Positions 6,196 to 6,458 of a stretch of 6,458 nucleotides of DNA are shown here, piece by piece. Each line of letters starts with the position of its first letter. Within the stretch, counting starts at the first letter, position 1. The notes under the pieces were generated by a model. That model was not told the DNA's origin, did no database searches, and saw only the letters and a list, made by a program, of their open reading frames with translations. Made by a program: the position numbers and the translations under genes. The stretch lies in NCBI GenBank assembly GCA_903928955.1, contig CAIYTD010000293.1, positions 1-6,458 of the forward strand, written 5' to 3'. The stretch comes from Oligoflexia bacterium (GTDB lineage: Bacteria; Bdellovibrionota; UBA1018).

Positions 6196-6458
6196 AATGG
6201 CAAGTATAACCACCAGGATTTTTTTCCAAATAACTTTGATGATACTCTTCAGCAATGTAAAATTTCTGAACAGGCACAATTTCTGTTACTACCGAGCTTT
6301 TCCAAACCCCGAGTTGATCTACCCAAGCCTTTACTTGAATCGCAATCTCTTTTTGCTCCTCAGTATGATAGAAAATGGCTGATCGATACTGAGAACCCTT
6401 ATCATTTCCTTGCGCATTTAAAGTCGTTGGGTCATGCATTTTAAAAAATAATTTCAAA
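6182..6458 (-). CDS. msrA: Peptide-methionine (S)-S-oxide reductase MsrA, C-terminal part (N-terminus outside window)
   Basis: Reduces methionine-S-sulfoxide in proteins and free methionine sulfoxide, complementing MsrB. The visible 91 codons carry strong MsrA signatures: LFFKMHDPTTLNAQGND with GSQYRSAIFYH following, TEIVPVQKFYIAEEYHQSYLEKNP split into its landmark parts VTEIVP and AEEYHQ, and the terminal NPGGYTCHF. The catalytic GCFW motif and the first half of the protein lie beyond base 6458. The frame is open to the edge, so the TTG near 6457 is an internal leucine codon and not a start. The stop TAG at 6184-6182 lies inside the last codons of the convergent radical SAM gene. One cysteine is visible, in YTCHF. 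Same strand as msrB but separated from it by the two plus-strand genes. Confidence 0.96.
   Translation of the reverse strand, partial: LKLFFKMHDPTTLNAQGNDKGSQYRSAIFYHTEEQKEIAIQVKAWVDQLGVWKSSVVTEIVPVQKFYIAEEYHQSYLEKNPGGYTCHFMRS

Noticed and set aside
6219..6225. Seven-T run after the radical SAM gene as a rho-independent terminator
   Set aside because: No convincing stem precedes it, and on the other strand it is the Glu-Lys-Asn string of a conserved MsrA motif.
6197..6382. Plus-strand open frame of 61 codons with a hydrophobic look
   Set aside because: It is antisense to well-conserved MsrA codons, which explain the sequence fully.

Overview
The window looks like ordinary bacterial chromosome: densely packed, moderately A+T-rich by eye, with genes on both strands and very short or negative spacing. 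No rRNA, tRNA, transposase, integrase, CRISPR array or phage structural gene is visible. The gene content (a DeaD-type DEAD-box helicase, MsrA, MsrB and a B12-binding radical SAM protein of the DUF4080 type) suggests a free-living or host-associated Gram-negative bacterium. A Bdellovibrio-like or spirochaete-like lineage is possible, but that is a guess. The sequence does not fix the taxon.

Left part, minus strand, read from right to left: msrB (from 2358), an unrecognised 323-residue protein with an HExxH motif (1906 to 935), then, after 76 bases, the N-terminal 286 residues of a DEAD-box RNA helicase (858 to 1, running off the window). msrB and the 323-residue gene share an ATGA stop/start and are probably translationally coupled. 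The helicase has no in-frame ATG that keeps its Q motif and most likely starts at a TTG codon.

Middle part, plus strand: 43 bases after the divergent msrB start lies a 738-codon gene (2402-4618), followed with a one-base TAATG overlap by a B12-binding radical SAM gene (4618-6195). The 738-residue protein is the most unusual item. It resembles the long helical insert found inside large DUF4011/DUF3320-type superfamily 1 helicases, but has no Walker A, no DExx box and no nuclease domain, so it looks like the insert alone, encoded as an intact gene.

Right edge, minus strand: the C-terminal 91 residues of MsrA (6182-6458). It converges on the radical SAM gene, and the two coding regions overlap tail to tail by 14 bases. 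msrA and msrB therefore lie on the same strand on either side of the opposite-strand two-gene unit.

Functionally, MsrA and MsrB together repair the S and R forms of oxidised methionine. The helicase probably remodels structured RNA. The roles of the 738-residue protein, the radical SAM protein and the 323-residue protein are unknown. The tight coupling of the first two suggests a shared task.
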